Source: Burkholderia sp. Ac-20365 | GTDB lineage: Bacteria > Pseudomonadota > Gammaproteobacteria > Burkholderiales > Burkholderiaceae | DNA length: 64,000 nucleotides | Direction of reading: 5' to 3' | Assembly (NCBI RefSeq): GCF_017104715.1 | Contig: NZ_JAAGPI010000037.1 | Coordinates: forward strand, 25,110-89,109 | In this document: positions 8,903-18,650 of the stretch, piece by piece | How positions within the stretch are numbered: position 1 is the first letter of the stretch | How the letters are laid out: the number at the start of each line of letters is the position of its first letter | Made by a program: the position numbers and the translations under genes | The notes under the pieces: generated by a model | What the model saw: only the letters and a program-made list of their open reading frames with translations | What the model was told of the DNA's origin: nothing | Database searches by the model: none

Positions 8903-9718
8903 ATGACCTATCTGCAGGAGACGAGCCGCAGCGCCGTCACCGTCCCGAAACTGCAAGCCATGCGCGAAGCGGGCGACAAGATCGTGATGCTCACCTGCTA
9001 CGACGCGAGCTTCGCGGCGCTGCTCGATCGCGCGGGCGTCGATTCGCTGCTGATCGGCGATTCGCTCGGCAACGTGCTGCAAGGCCAGAGCACGACGCTG
9101 CCCGTCACGATCGATGAGATCGCCTATCACACGGCTTGTGTGGCGCGCGCGAAACCGTCGGCGCTGATCGTCGCCGATATGCCGTTTGGCACCTACGGCA
9201 CGCCTGCCGATGCCTTCACGAACGCCGTCAAGCTGATGCAGGCAGGCGCGCAGATGGTGAAGCTCGAAGGCGGCGAATGGCTCGCGGACACGGTGCGTTT
9301 TCTGGTGGAGCGCTCGATTCCCGTTTGCGGTCACGTCGGGCTCACGCCGCAGTCGGTGCACGCGTTCGGCGGCTTCAAGGTGCAGGGCAAGACGGAAGCA
9401 GGCGCGGCCCAGTTGATGCGCGATTCGCGCGCGATGCAGGACGCCGGCGCGCAACTGCTGGTGATGGAAGCGATGCCGACGCTGCTCGCCGCCGAGGTGA
9501 CGAAGCAACTGCGCATTCCGACGATCGGCATCGGTGCGGGCGTCGAATGTTCGGGTCAGGTGCTGGTGTTGCACGACATGCTGGGAATTTTCCCCGGCAA
9601 GCGGCCGCGCTTCGTGAAGGATTTCATGCAAGGGCAGCCGAGCATTCTCGCCGCCGTCGAAGCGTATGTGCGGGCGGTTAAGGACGGCTCGTTCCCCGGG
9701 CCTGAGCACACGTTCTGA
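8903..9718 (+). CDS. panB: 3-methyl-2-oxobutanoate hydroxymethyltransferase
   Basis: First committed enzyme of pantothenate synthesis: it transfers a hydroxymethyl group from methylene-tetrahydrofolate to ketoisovalerate. The 271-residue product shows VMLTCYDASFAALLD, LLIGDSLGNVLQGQSTTLP and GHVGLTPQSVHAFGG, with the metal-binding Asp in the second motif. It is 42 bases downstream of the deoxynucleoside kinase and likely in the same transcript. panC is not adjacent in this window. Confidence 0.96.
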   Translation: MTYLQETSRSAVTVPKLQAMREAGDKIVMLTCYDASFAALLDRAGVDSLLIGDSLGNVLQGQSTTLPVTIDEIAYHTACVARAKPSALIVADMPFGTYGTPADAFTNAVKLMQAGAQMVKLEGGEWLADTVRFLVERSIPVCGHVGLTPQSVHAFGGFKVQGKTEAGAAQLMRDSRAMQDAGAQLLVMEAMPTLLAAEVTKQLRIPTIGIGAGVECSGQVLVLHDMLGIFPGKRPRFVKDFMQGQPSILAAVEAYVRAVKDGSFPGPEHTF

Positions 9719-9864
9719 TTGAGTCTGGCGGTGGTTGTGTTTGTCGCAGGCGCCGCTATTTCCTTGGGACTTCTCTAAGGCCTGTCCGATTCGACCTGCA
9801 ATCGGCGTCGTCTATCTTCGTTCTCCTTTCACGGCGCGAGCCCGCGCACCGATGGAGAACGACC

Positions 9865-9996
9865 ATGAGTCCCTTCTGTCTGATCGACGTCACGCGCATT
9901 CGTGACCACGACAACCATCCGCACGAACACGACGCCACCTGGCATGCGCGCGTTACGGCATGGATCGGCCGCCTGATTCACCGGCATCACTCCTGA
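9865..9996 (+). CDS. Small His-rich ORF, 43 residues, function unknown
   Basis: A short frame with ATG at 9865 preceded by GGAGAACGACC, a good ribosome binding site. The predicted peptide contains the cluster HDNHPHEHDATWH and ends RLIHRHHS, about nine histidines in 43 residues, which hints at metal binding. It is alone between panB and the convergent pabBC fusion. There is no homology call I can make; it could be a chance frame in GC-rich DNA, although the ribosome binding site and the composition are unusual for a shadow frame. Confidence 0.45.
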   Translation: MSPFCLIDVTRIRDHDNHPHEHDATWHARVTAWIGRLIHRHHS

Positions 9997-10029
9997 TGCG
10001 ACATTTCCCGAGCTTGCCGGCCGACGCAT

Positions 10030-11907
10030 TCAGGCAATAATCCGCGCCGGCAACGCTCCGCGTAGCGCGTTGCAGAGCATGAGCGCTTGCGCGTTCATCA
10101 CGTCTTCCCGGGTCAACACCCGTTCCCCCGCCTGCATGTCGGGATCTTCCAGCAGCACGCTGCGCATCACGCCCGGCAACACGCCCGACGACAACGGCGG
10201 CGTCCACCACCGCCCATCCAGCATCACGAAAACGTTTGACCGGCCGCCCTCGGTTAGCTCGCCACGTTCGTTGAAGAACAGCGTGTCGAATGCATCGTGC
10301 GACTCCGCTTCACGCCAGCCGCGATCGTATTCCGCGCGACGCGTCGTCTTGTGCAGCAGCAGCGGATCGGCGGCCTGCATCGTCGCAAAGCCGTGATCGG
10401 GGCCGAGCAGCACACCAGCCACCTCTTCCGTCAGCGGCACGAGCGGCGCAAACGTGATCTCGGTCGCGCCCGTCTTGTCCAGCGTGAGACGCATCCTGTG
10501 CGGCGTTGCGCTGCGCAGCGTCGCGCATTGCGCGGCGAGTTCTGCACGCACCTTGTCTTCGTCGAGCGCGAAGCCGAGCCAGCGCGCGCTGTGGCCGAGC
10601 CGCGCGAGATGGCGATCGAGATGACGCACGCCGTCTTCGCGCGTGGCGTACATCGTTTCGAACAGCTGGAAGCCGGGGTCGGCCTCCGTCAGGAAACGTG
10701 CTTTCAATTTGCACTCCGCGTATTCGTCCTGCGCGACGCTATCGAGCACAATGCCCGCGCCGATGCCCATTTCGCCGTGTCGCGGCCCTTCAGGCGTCAC
10801 GGCGCCGAGCGAGAGCGTACGGATCGCCACCGACAGACAAAAATCGCCGCACTGCCTGCCGACTGCATCGCCGAGATCGGGTTGCGCATCGAGCCAGCCG
10901 ATCGCGCCCGTGTACAACCCGCGTGGCGTGGTTTCGAGCTGCTCGATCAGCTGCATCGTCTTGTGTTTGGGCGCGCCCGTAATCGAGCCGCATGGGAAAA
11001 GCGCGCGCAGCACGTCGGCGAATGACGTGCGCGCCCGCAACGTCGCCGTCACCGTCGATGTCATTTGCCACAGCGACTGATACGGCTCGACCGAAAAGAG
11101 CGCTGGCGTTTTCACCGTGCCCGTTTCTGCGATTCGCGACAGGTCATTGCGCAGCAGATCGACGATCATCACGTTTTCGGCGCGATTTTTCGGATCGCTC
11201 GCCAGGAATTCGGCGGCTGCGCGGTCCTGCTGCGCGTCGGACGAACGCGGCGCAGTGCCTTTCATCGGCCGGGTGCGCAGCGAAGCGCCCTTTTTCTCAA
11301 CGAACAGTTCCGGCGAGCATGACACGACCCAGCGATCGTCCGGCAGCGCGATCAGCGCGCCGTAATGCACCGACTGCCGCGCGCGCAGCCGCCGGAACAG
11401 CGCGGCCGGCGTGCCGAATACGTCGAAATACAGCCGATAGGTGTAGTTGATCTGATAGGAGTCGCCGGCGCGCAGCGCGTCGTGAATCGCGCCGATGGCC
11501 TGCGTGAACTGCGCTTCATCGACGCTCGCACTTATGCCGCCGATGCCCGCCACGGAAGGCTCGACAGCCGCGCTGTCATAGAGCGCGAGCCACGTGTCGA
11601 CCTCGTCGCGCGACATCTTCTGGCAGCGGTCGAACAATAAAAAACGCAGCGTGCCGCCGGCACGCTGCGTTTTCTGCTGCAAAGTCTGTCCGAATTCGTA
11701 GTCGGCCAGCACGACCGCGAACAATCCGCTGTCGACATCGGCCGACGCCGCCTCGCAGACGGCGTCCAGCTGCACGGGATCAGTACAGACGTGCTCGTGC
11801 CGGAACCCCGTGTACAGCCGGCTCGACCGGCGACTCGCAGTCGAGTCGCAGTCGTCCAGCAACGCGAACACGGTGCCTGTTTGCTGAGCCGCCATGCATA
11901 CCGCCAA
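10030..11907 (-). CDS. pabB: Fused aminodeoxychorismate synthase component I / aminodeoxychorismate lyase
   Basis: A two-domain protein of 625 residues making p-aminobenzoate for folate. Residues 1 to about 400 are the PabB chorismate-binding domain, with TRPMKGTAPR, AENVMIVDLLRNDLSRIA and FPCGSITGAPKHKTM. Residues from about 415 are a class IV aminotransferase-like PabC lyase domain, with FQLFETMY, the HKTTRR segment carrying the likely PLP lysine, LTEGGRSNVFV and GVLPGVMR near the end. The glutaminase subunit PabA is not seen here. The stop is 34 bases from the end of the His-rich ORF; dnaJ lies 24 bases upstream on the same strand. A second ATG four codons in is an alternative start. Confidence 0.92.
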   Translation of the reverse strand: MAVCMAAQQTGTVFALLDDCDSTASRRSSRLYTGFRHEHVCTDPVQLDAVCEAASADVDSGLFAVVLADYEFGQTLQQKTQRAGGTLRFLLFDRCQKMSRDEVDTWLALYDSAAVEPSVAGIGGISASVDEAQFTQAIGAIHDALRAGDSYQINYTYRLYFDVFGTPAALFRRLRARQSVHYGALIALPDDRWVVSCSPELFVEKKGASLRTRPMKGTAPRSSDAQQDRAAAEFLASDPKNRAENVMIVDLLRNDLSRIAETGTVKTPALFSVEPYQSLWQMTSTVTATLRARTSFADVLRALFPCGSITGAPKHKTMQLIEQLETTPRGLYTGAIGWLDAQPDLGDAVGRQCGDFCLSVAIRTLSLGAVTPEGPRHGEMGIGAGIVLDSVAQDEYAECKLKARFLTEADPGFQLFETMYATREDGVRHLDRHLARLGHSARWLGFALDEDKVRAELAAQCATLRSATPHRMRLTLDKTGATEITFAPLVPLTEEVAGVLLGPDHGFATMQAADPLLLHKTTRRAEYDRGWREAESHDAFDTLFFNERGELTEGGRSNVFVMLDGRWWTPPLSSGVLPGVMRSVLLEDPDMQAGERVLTREDVMNAQALMLCNALRGALPARIIA

Positions 11908-11931
11908 CGTCGGAACGCGCTTCAGTACAGG

Positions 11932-13065
11932 TTAGTCGAAAAAGCTCTTCACGCGGTCGAACCAGCTCTTGCTCTGCGGGCTATGACGCGCGCCGCCTTC
12001 AGTGAGCGACTTCTCGAACTGCTGAAGCAGGTCGCGTTGCGCGTCCGTGAGCTTGACGGGCGTTTCCACCTGAACATGCACGTACAGATCGCCCGCGATG
12101 CTCGAGCGCAGACCCTTGATGCCCTTGCCGCGCAGACGGAACGTCTTGCCCGACTGCGTGCCCTCCGGAACCGTGAAGCTCGCGCGGCCCGCCAGCGTCG
12201 GCACTTCGATCTCACCGCCCAGCGCCGCCTTGGTGAACGGAATCGGCATCTGGCAATGCAGATCGTCGCCATCGCGCTCGAACACCGCGTGCGCCTTGAT
12301 GTGAATCTCGACGTACAGGTCGCCCGACGGCCCGCCATTGATGCCCGGCTCGCCATTGCCAGCCGAACGGATACGCATGCCGTCGTCGATGCCCGCCGGA
12401 ATCTTCACTTCCAGCGTCTTGGTTTCCTTGGTCTTGCCGGCGCCATGGCAGTGCGTGCAAGGCTCAGGAATGTAGGTACCCGTGCCGTGACACTTCGGAC
12501 ACGTCTGCTGGATGCTGAAGAAACCTTGCGACATCCGCACCGCGCCCGAGCCGTTACAGGTCGGGCAGGTTTCCGGCTTGGTGCCGGGCTTCGCGCCCGA
12601 ACCGTGACAGATTTCGCACGACACCCAGCTCGGCACGCGGATTTGCGTGTCGTAGCCGTGCGCGGCCTGCTCGAGCGTGATTTCCATGCTGTAGCGCAGA
12701 TCCGCGCCGCGATAGACCTGCGGACCGCCGCGGCCACCGCGTCCACCCGCAGCCGCCTGGCCGAAGATGTCGCCGAAAATATCGCCGAATGCGTCGGCAA
12801 AACCGCCGAAACCCTGTGCGCCTGCACCCGCCATGTTCGGATCGACGCCAGCGTGGCCGTACTGGTCGTACGCGGCACGCTTTTGCGAGTCCGACAGCAT
12901 TTCATAGGCTTCCTTCACCTCTTTGAAATGCTCTTCCGCATCCTTGTTGCCCGGATTGCGGTCAGGGTGGTACTTCATCGCGAGCTTGCGATAAGCCTTC
13001 TTGATTTCGTCGTCGCCCGCGTTCTTCGCGACGCCCAGAACCTCGTAGTAATCCCGTTTCGCCAT
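11932..13065 (-). CDS. dnaJ: Chaperone protein DnaJ
   Basis: Type I J-protein of 377 residues. Order of domains: J-domain with HPD at residues 33-35, a Gly/Phe-rich linker near 75-125, four CxxCxGxG-type zinc motifs starting with CEICHGSG, CPTCNGSG, CPKCHGTG and CTHCHGAG, then the substrate-binding C-terminal domains. It stimulates DnaK ATPase and delivers unfolded clients. It lies downstream of dnaK with a 267-base gap, so it is probably cotranscribed from the dnaK heat-shock promoter but may also have its own control. Confidence 0.97.
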   Translation of the reverse strand: MAKRDYYEVLGVAKNAGDDEIKKAYRKLAMKYHPDRNPGNKDAEEHFKEVKEAYEMLSDSQKRAAYDQYGHAGVDPNMAGAGAQGFGGFADAFGDIFGDIFGQAAAGGRGGRGGPQVYRGADLRYSMEITLEQAAHGYDTQIRVPSWVSCEICHGSGAKPGTKPETCPTCNGSGAVRMSQGFFSIQQTCPKCHGTGTYIPEPCTHCHGAGKTKETKTLEVKIPAGIDDGMRIRSAGNGEPGINGGPSGDLYVEIHIKAHAVFERDGDDLHCQMPIPFTKAALGGEIEVPTLAGRASFTVPEGTQSGKTFRLRGKGIKGLRSSIAGDLYVHVQVETPVKLTDAQRDLLQQFEKSLTEGGARHSPQSKSWFDRVKSFFD

Positions 13066-13332
13066 ATCGGTTCAACGCCATCCGCGCAATGCCGCGCGGC
13101 GGCTCCTCTTGAATGCTGGAGTCTCGCGACTCGTAAGGCCCGGACCTCGCCCGCAAATGCGGGTCAAAAGCCCTGCCCTCCATAAAACAAATGTGCCCGG
13201 AGAGCCAAAAAGGCTCGCCAGGCGCGTATCCGGTTCATTCGCCCGATGGTGTCGGGCGCCAACCTTTAGCCGGGCTGCGCATGTCGCCACGCGCAGCCTT
13301 GCGGTCAAACAAAAAACCGCAGCAACCCGGCT
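13066..13332 (-). other. dnaK-dnaJ intergenic spacer with hairpins
   Basis: A 267-base spacer unusually long for a dnaK-dnaJ pair. It holds a GAGCC/GGCTC stem with an A5 loop at about 13203-13217 and a GCCCGA/TCGGGC stem near 13231-13249. Neither is followed by a clear T-run, so they look more like RNA processing or attenuation structures than strong terminators. I see no open frame of note. Confidence 0.4.
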
Positions 13333-15282
<1,950 letters not shown>

Positions 15283-15375
15283 TTTTACTAATCTCCTGAC
15301 TTTGATCGCTGCGGGCATTGCTGGCTGGCCCATCCGGCCACCGGGCGTCCCGCCCTGAATTTCATCCTGCACCCA

Positions 15376-15403
15376 ACATAAGTGCAGCCGCATCGTTTTC
15401 AAG
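15376..15403 (-). promoter_or_regulatory. Sigma-32-like heat-shock promoter of dnaK
   Basis: On the minus strand: CTTGAAA (15403-15397), a 14-base spacer, then CTTATGT (15382-15376). The -35 is a perfect match to the RpoH consensus; the -10 is a partial match to CCCCATNT. A similar CTTGAAA-N14 arrangement is found upstream of grpE, which supports the assignment. Confidence 0.6.
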
Positions 15404-15434
15404 ACCCCTTATGCGATGCGGTCATTAAATTTTT

Positions 15435-15856
15435 TCAATCGGTCTGGCCGCCGATTGATCCGGACGCGCCGTTCCCGGCCGCGCGGATTCTCTCACGAGC
15501 CGCGGCAACGGCCGCCTCGAACTGCGCCAGCCCATGCCAGCCCGTCGCCCGCCCGAGGCGCTTGCCCCGGTGGAAGAAGAACCACGTCGCACGCCATGGA
15601 GCGTGAAACGCCGGCCAAGTGCGCGATGTTCGTAGACGTTGCTGTGAAACCAGCGCAGGCCGAGCGCGCGGATCGCGTCAGGCTGCGCGAGCATCGCCTT
15701 CTTCGCGATCTCGCAGTTGAAGCAGTCGAGCCCCCAGAAAAACACCACGGCCAGATCGTCGCCCGCCGATTGCAGGCCGGCGTCGAACGTGTCAGCAGTG
15801 AGTTCCCGCATGTCGAAGACCGCGAACGCAGTGCTGTCGACGGCAACGCCTGCCAT
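15435..15856 (-). pseudogene. Thioredoxin-family gene between dnaK and grpE, one-base frameshift
   Basis: The first ~88 codons from the ATG at 15856 read a thioredoxin-fold N-terminus with VVFFWGLDCFNCEIAKKAM, containing a CFNC active site. Near 15589 the frame changes: continuing in frame gives an Arg/Ser/Gly-rich nonsense tail, whereas shifting one base gives TWFFFHRGKRLGRATGWHGL and a normal end at the TGA at 15435-15437. Inserting one C after GTG would restore the expected cis-Pro-containing Val-Pro-Thr. So either the gene carries a one-base deletion or there is a sequencing error. Its position between dnaK and grpE suggests redox control linked to the chaperone operon. Confidence 0.8.
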
Positions 15857-15873
15857 GACCGCGAGAGTGCCGC

Positions 15874-16470
15874 TTACTTCGGCGCCGCGACCGTGACGAG
15901 CGCCGGACGCAGCACGCGGTCGGCAATCACATAGCCCTTTTGCAGCACGGCGACCACGGTGTTCGGCTCCTGCTCGGCCGGCACCATCGAAATAGCCTGA
16001 TGGCGATGCGGATCGAACTTCTCGCCCACCGGGTTCAAAGCAACAACCTTGCCCTTCTCCAGCGCGCCCGTCAGCTGGCGCAGCGTGAGCTCGACGCCTT
16101 CTCGGACCTTTGCCAGATCGTCGCTGGAGTGCGTGACGGCCGCTTCCAGGCTGTCTATAACGGGCAGCAAATGCTCGGCAAAGCTCTCGATGGCAAATTT
16201 GTGCGCCTTCGCGACGTCTTCCTGACCGCGGCGGCGGACGTTTTCCGTCTCCGCTTTCGCGCGCAGGAAGCTTTCCTGCAACTCGGCCACTTTGGCCTGA
16301 GCGTCAGCCAGCGCGGCTTCGGCGCCGGACGTTTCGGTTTGCGTCGCGCCCGCAGCGCCTTCCGGCTGCTGCGCCTGCGGCTCGCCCGATGCGGCCTCTG
16401 CGGCCTGGCGCGCGGCTTCGTCGGCGGGCGTGGGATTCTGGCTCGTCGGATTCTCTTGCGTGTTTTCCAT
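15874..16470 (-). CDS. grpE: Nucleotide exchange factor GrpE
   Basis: Releases ADP from DnaK and acts as a thermosensor. The 198-residue protein has an acidic, low-complexity N-terminus, a long helix with AKAETENVRRRGQEDVAKAHKF, and the beta domain with GEKFDPHRHQAISMV and a late GYVIADRVLRPALVTVA, the classic GrpE signature. The ATG at 16470 is chosen over a 28-codon extension. It is 17 bases upstream of the frameshifted thioredoxin-like gene on the same strand. Confidence 0.97.
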   Translation of the reverse strand: MENTQENPTSQNPTPADEAARQAAEAASGEPQAQQPEGAAGATQTETSGAEAALADAQAKVAELQESFLRAKAETENVRRRGQEDVAKAHKFAIESFAEHLLPVIDSLEAAVTHSSDDLAKVREGVELTLRQLTGALEKGKVVALNPVGEKFDPHRHQAISMVPAEQEPNTVVAVLQKGYVIADRVLRPALVTVAAPK

Positions 16471-16578
16471 GTCGCTGAAACTCAAATAAATAAGGCCAAG
16501 AAACGGCGGAAGTTTAATGGGACTCGCCCGATGGGCGTGGTGCCGATACAACATGCCGGCCGCGCATCAACGGTGCAA

Positions 16579-16605
16579 GTAAGGCTGCACCCGCCGTATT
16601 TCAAG
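16579..16605 (-). promoter_or_regulatory. Sigma-32-like promoter of grpE
   Basis: Minus strand CTTGAAA (16605-16599), a 14-base spacer, then CCTTAC (16584-16579). Same -35 and spacing as the candidate before dnaK; the -10 is weaker. It leaves a leader of roughly 100 bases before the grpE ATG. The remainder of the 346-base gap between grpE and the small ORF at 16817 shows nothing else I can name. Confidence 0.5.
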
Positions 16606-16816
16606 GCTCCCGCCAATGCTTTTTGCACCGTGCAGGGGCCTGGAAATCTGGCGTAACACGCATTTCGAGCGCGACATCATATTGAGATTGAGCGCGCTGC
16701 GCGAGTGTCCTAAACTCAACTCAAGCGTCCGAAAAGGCACGTTAACCCTAACCTGACGCACGGCTTACTACTAGCTGAACCGCCCGTTTCCGCTTGCAAT
16801 TTCAAGGGGGAGTACC

Positions 16817-16978
16817 GTGAAACTGACCTTCGCCATATCGGTGGTGGCATTGGTACTCATCGCAGGCACCACGACCATCTGCATGTCCGGAGCCGTCAAC
16901 GAGCGCACGACCGAATATGGCGGCGTTCACGCGACGATGGAACAGCTGTTCAACCCTCACGCGAAAATTTGTCGATAA
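16817..16978 (+). CDS. Small putative secreted peptide, 53 residues
   Basis: A GTG-started frame preceded by AAGGGGGAGTACC. The N-terminus is a textbook signal sequence: MKLTF, then a hydrophobic run AISVVALVLIAG, ending near TICMSGA; about 28 polar residues follow. No family recognised. It lies divergent from grpE and its last 29 bases overlap the end of hslR on the opposite strand, so the two converge tail to tail. The clear signal peptide plus ribosome binding site argue for a real gene. Confidence 0.55.
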   Translation: MKLTFAISVVALVLIAGTTTICMSGAVNERTTEYGGVHATMEQLFNPHAKICR

Positions 16979-17357
16979 CGCGCCGGTCGCGCTTGGTCGG
17001 CCGTCCATGTAATTCGGCAGTCGGTTCGCGAAACGTCTTGCGGCGCTCGTGTTCCTGCGCGCGCTTTTGCCTGCTCACTTCCGATTCCGTATAAAGCGTC
17101 TGCGCGACGCTTGCCGGTCCGCGCACGTCGCACACGCCGAGCACCTCGACCTGCCACACGATCCGCTCGATCTCGATTTCGACCAGATCGCCGACCCGTA
17201 CGTCCTTGGCTGGCTTCACCGTCGCGCCGCCGATCCGCACCCGACCCTTCTCGACAGCATCGGCGGCCAGCGAACGCGTCTTGAAGAAGCGCGCCGCCCA
17301 CAGCCATTTGTCGATGCGCAAGCGAGCGCCCGGTTCGGTAGAAATCTTGTAGTTCAT
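16950..17357 (-). CDS. hslR: S4-domain RNA-binding heat-shock protein 15 homologue
   Basis: A 135-residue S4 protein: LRIDKWLWAARFFKTRSLAADAVEKG at the N-terminus is the S4 alpha-L motif, followed by VRVGDLVEIEI. Hsp15 binds free 50S subunits carrying nascent chains, rescuing stalled ribosomes. The ATG at 17357 has GAAGGAC just upstream on the minus strand; an earlier TTG start is possible but lacks one. The C-terminus is highly basic. Its neighbours grpE, dnaK, dnaJ and hrcA make this a heat-shock neighbourhood. Confidence 0.9.
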   Translation of the reverse strand: MNYKISTEPGARLRIDKWLWAARFFKTRSLAADAVEKGRVRIGGATVKPAKDVRVGDLVEIEIERIVWQVEVLGVCDVRGPASVAQTLYTESEVSRQKRAQEHERRKTFREPTAELHGRPTKRDRRVIDKFSREG

Positions 17358-17430
17358 CAGTCCTTCTTCAGACGTCTTCAAACATTCTGAGCCGTTGCAC
17401 GAATGCAGATTGCATGCCGGGCGCGCCCAG

Positions 17431-18501
17431 TCAGGCCACCGACGCGCTTTGCGGCGCGCTCACCTGCACCGGCCAGCCCTGCAGATGCTGCGCGACGATC
17501 TCGCCAAGCGCCGCGATCCACGCGGGCGACGCATTCAGACACGGAATGGCGTGAAAAACTTTCCCGCCCGCGTGCAGGAATTCATCGCGCACTTCCATGC
17601 CGATTTCCTCGATTGTCTCGAGACAATCCGCTGTAAAGCCCGGACAGAACACGTCCGCGCGATGGACACCCGCCGCGCCGAGTTCTTTCAAGGTCGGCGC
17701 CGTGTAGGGCTGCAGCCATTCGGCCTTGCCGAAGCGCGACTGGAACGTCACACGGCATTCGACGGGCGTAAGGCCCAGCGCGTGCGTCAATAGCGACGCC
17801 GTCTGCTGACATTGCTCGTGATAGGGGTCGCCGAGATCGAGCGTGCGCTTGGGCACGCCGTGGAAACTCAGCACCAGCTTGTCGCCCGACGCGAAGTCCG
17901 GGCGGCCGTGCGTGTGCCAATAGTGATGCACCTGCGCCGCAAGCGCCGAAATATAGGCCGGATGATCCGCGTACTGGCGCACCGTGCGGATTTCCGGCTG
18001 GTTGCGCATGCGTTTGAGCGCGGCGAACGCGTCGTCGAATGCCGTCGCGGTCGTCGACGCCGAATATTGCGGGTACATCGGCATCAGCAGGATGCGCTCG
18101 GCGCCCGCGAGCTTCAGCTGGTTCAGCATGGCGGGGATGTCGGGCGTGCCGTAGCGCATCGCGTAGTCGACGATCACCGTGTAGTCATTGATGTGCAACA
18201 GATGCCGCAGCCCTTCGACCTGCTTTTCCGTATGCACGCGCAACGGCGAGCCCTCTGGCATCCACACGGCCGCGTATTTCTTCGCCGAAGCGACCCCGCG
18301 CGACGGCAGGATGAACAGACGCAGGATGATCTGCCAGAGAAACGACGGAATCTCGACCACGCGCGGATCCGACAGAAACTGCGCGAGATAACGCCGCACA
18401 GCGCGCGGCGTCGGCGCATCGGGCGTGCCGAGATTGATCAGCAACACGGCAACACGATGTGCCGACGCAGACTGCAAGGGCCGCTCGAGGTCGAAGCGCA
18501 T
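17431..18501 (-). CDS. hemH: Ferrochelatase
   Basis: Inserts ferrous iron into protoporphyrin IX, the last step of haem synthesis. The 356-residue product has VAVLLINLGTPDAP at the start, PMYPQYSASTTATAFD, LVLSFHGVPKR with the metal-site His, and the C-terminal CPGFTADCLETIEEIGMEVR signature. The ATG at 18501 is preferred to a TTG two codons upstream. The gene lies 73 bases upstream of hslR and 149 bases downstream of hrcA, with its own promoter (below). Confidence 0.96.
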   Translation of the reverse strand: MRFDLERPLQSASAHRVAVLLINLGTPDAPTPRAVRRYLAQFLSDPRVVEIPSFLWQIILRLFILPSRGVASAKKYAAVWMPEGSPLRVHTEKQVEGLRHLLHINDYTVIVDYAMRYGTPDIPAMLNQLKLAGAERILLMPMYPQYSASTTATAFDDAFAALKRMRNQPEIRTVRQYADHPAYISALAAQVHHYWHTHGRPDFASGDKLVLSFHGVPKRTLDLGDPYHEQCQQTASLLTHALGLTPVECRVTFQSRFGKAEWLQPYTAPTLKELGAAGVHRADVFCPGFTADCLETIEEIGMEVRDEFLHAGGKVFHAIPCLNASPAWIAALGEIVAQHLQGWPVQVSAPQSASVA

Positions 18502-18554
18502 AGGCAAAGGGAAGAGCCGCGCAGGCGCGCGGCACGTAATGAATCGAGAAAGTC

Positions 18555-18598
18555 ATTATAGCGGCGCGGTCTGCCGCCGATACCTGGCCGTTCGGCCA
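18555..18598 (-). promoter_or_regulatory. hemH promoter with a 14-bp palindrome
   Basis: Minus strand: palindrome TGGCCGAACGGCCA (18598-18585), 24 bases, then a perfect -10 TATAAT (18560-18555). The same palindrome and spacing (25 bases) recur before yggS at 40822-40866. Position near -30 to -50 fits an activator site or an unusual -35 region. Confidence 0.55.
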
Positions 18599-18650
18599 AT
18601 TGGCACGGCCAAAAACGCCGCGCATGATGAACACCATGCCGACGTCGGCG

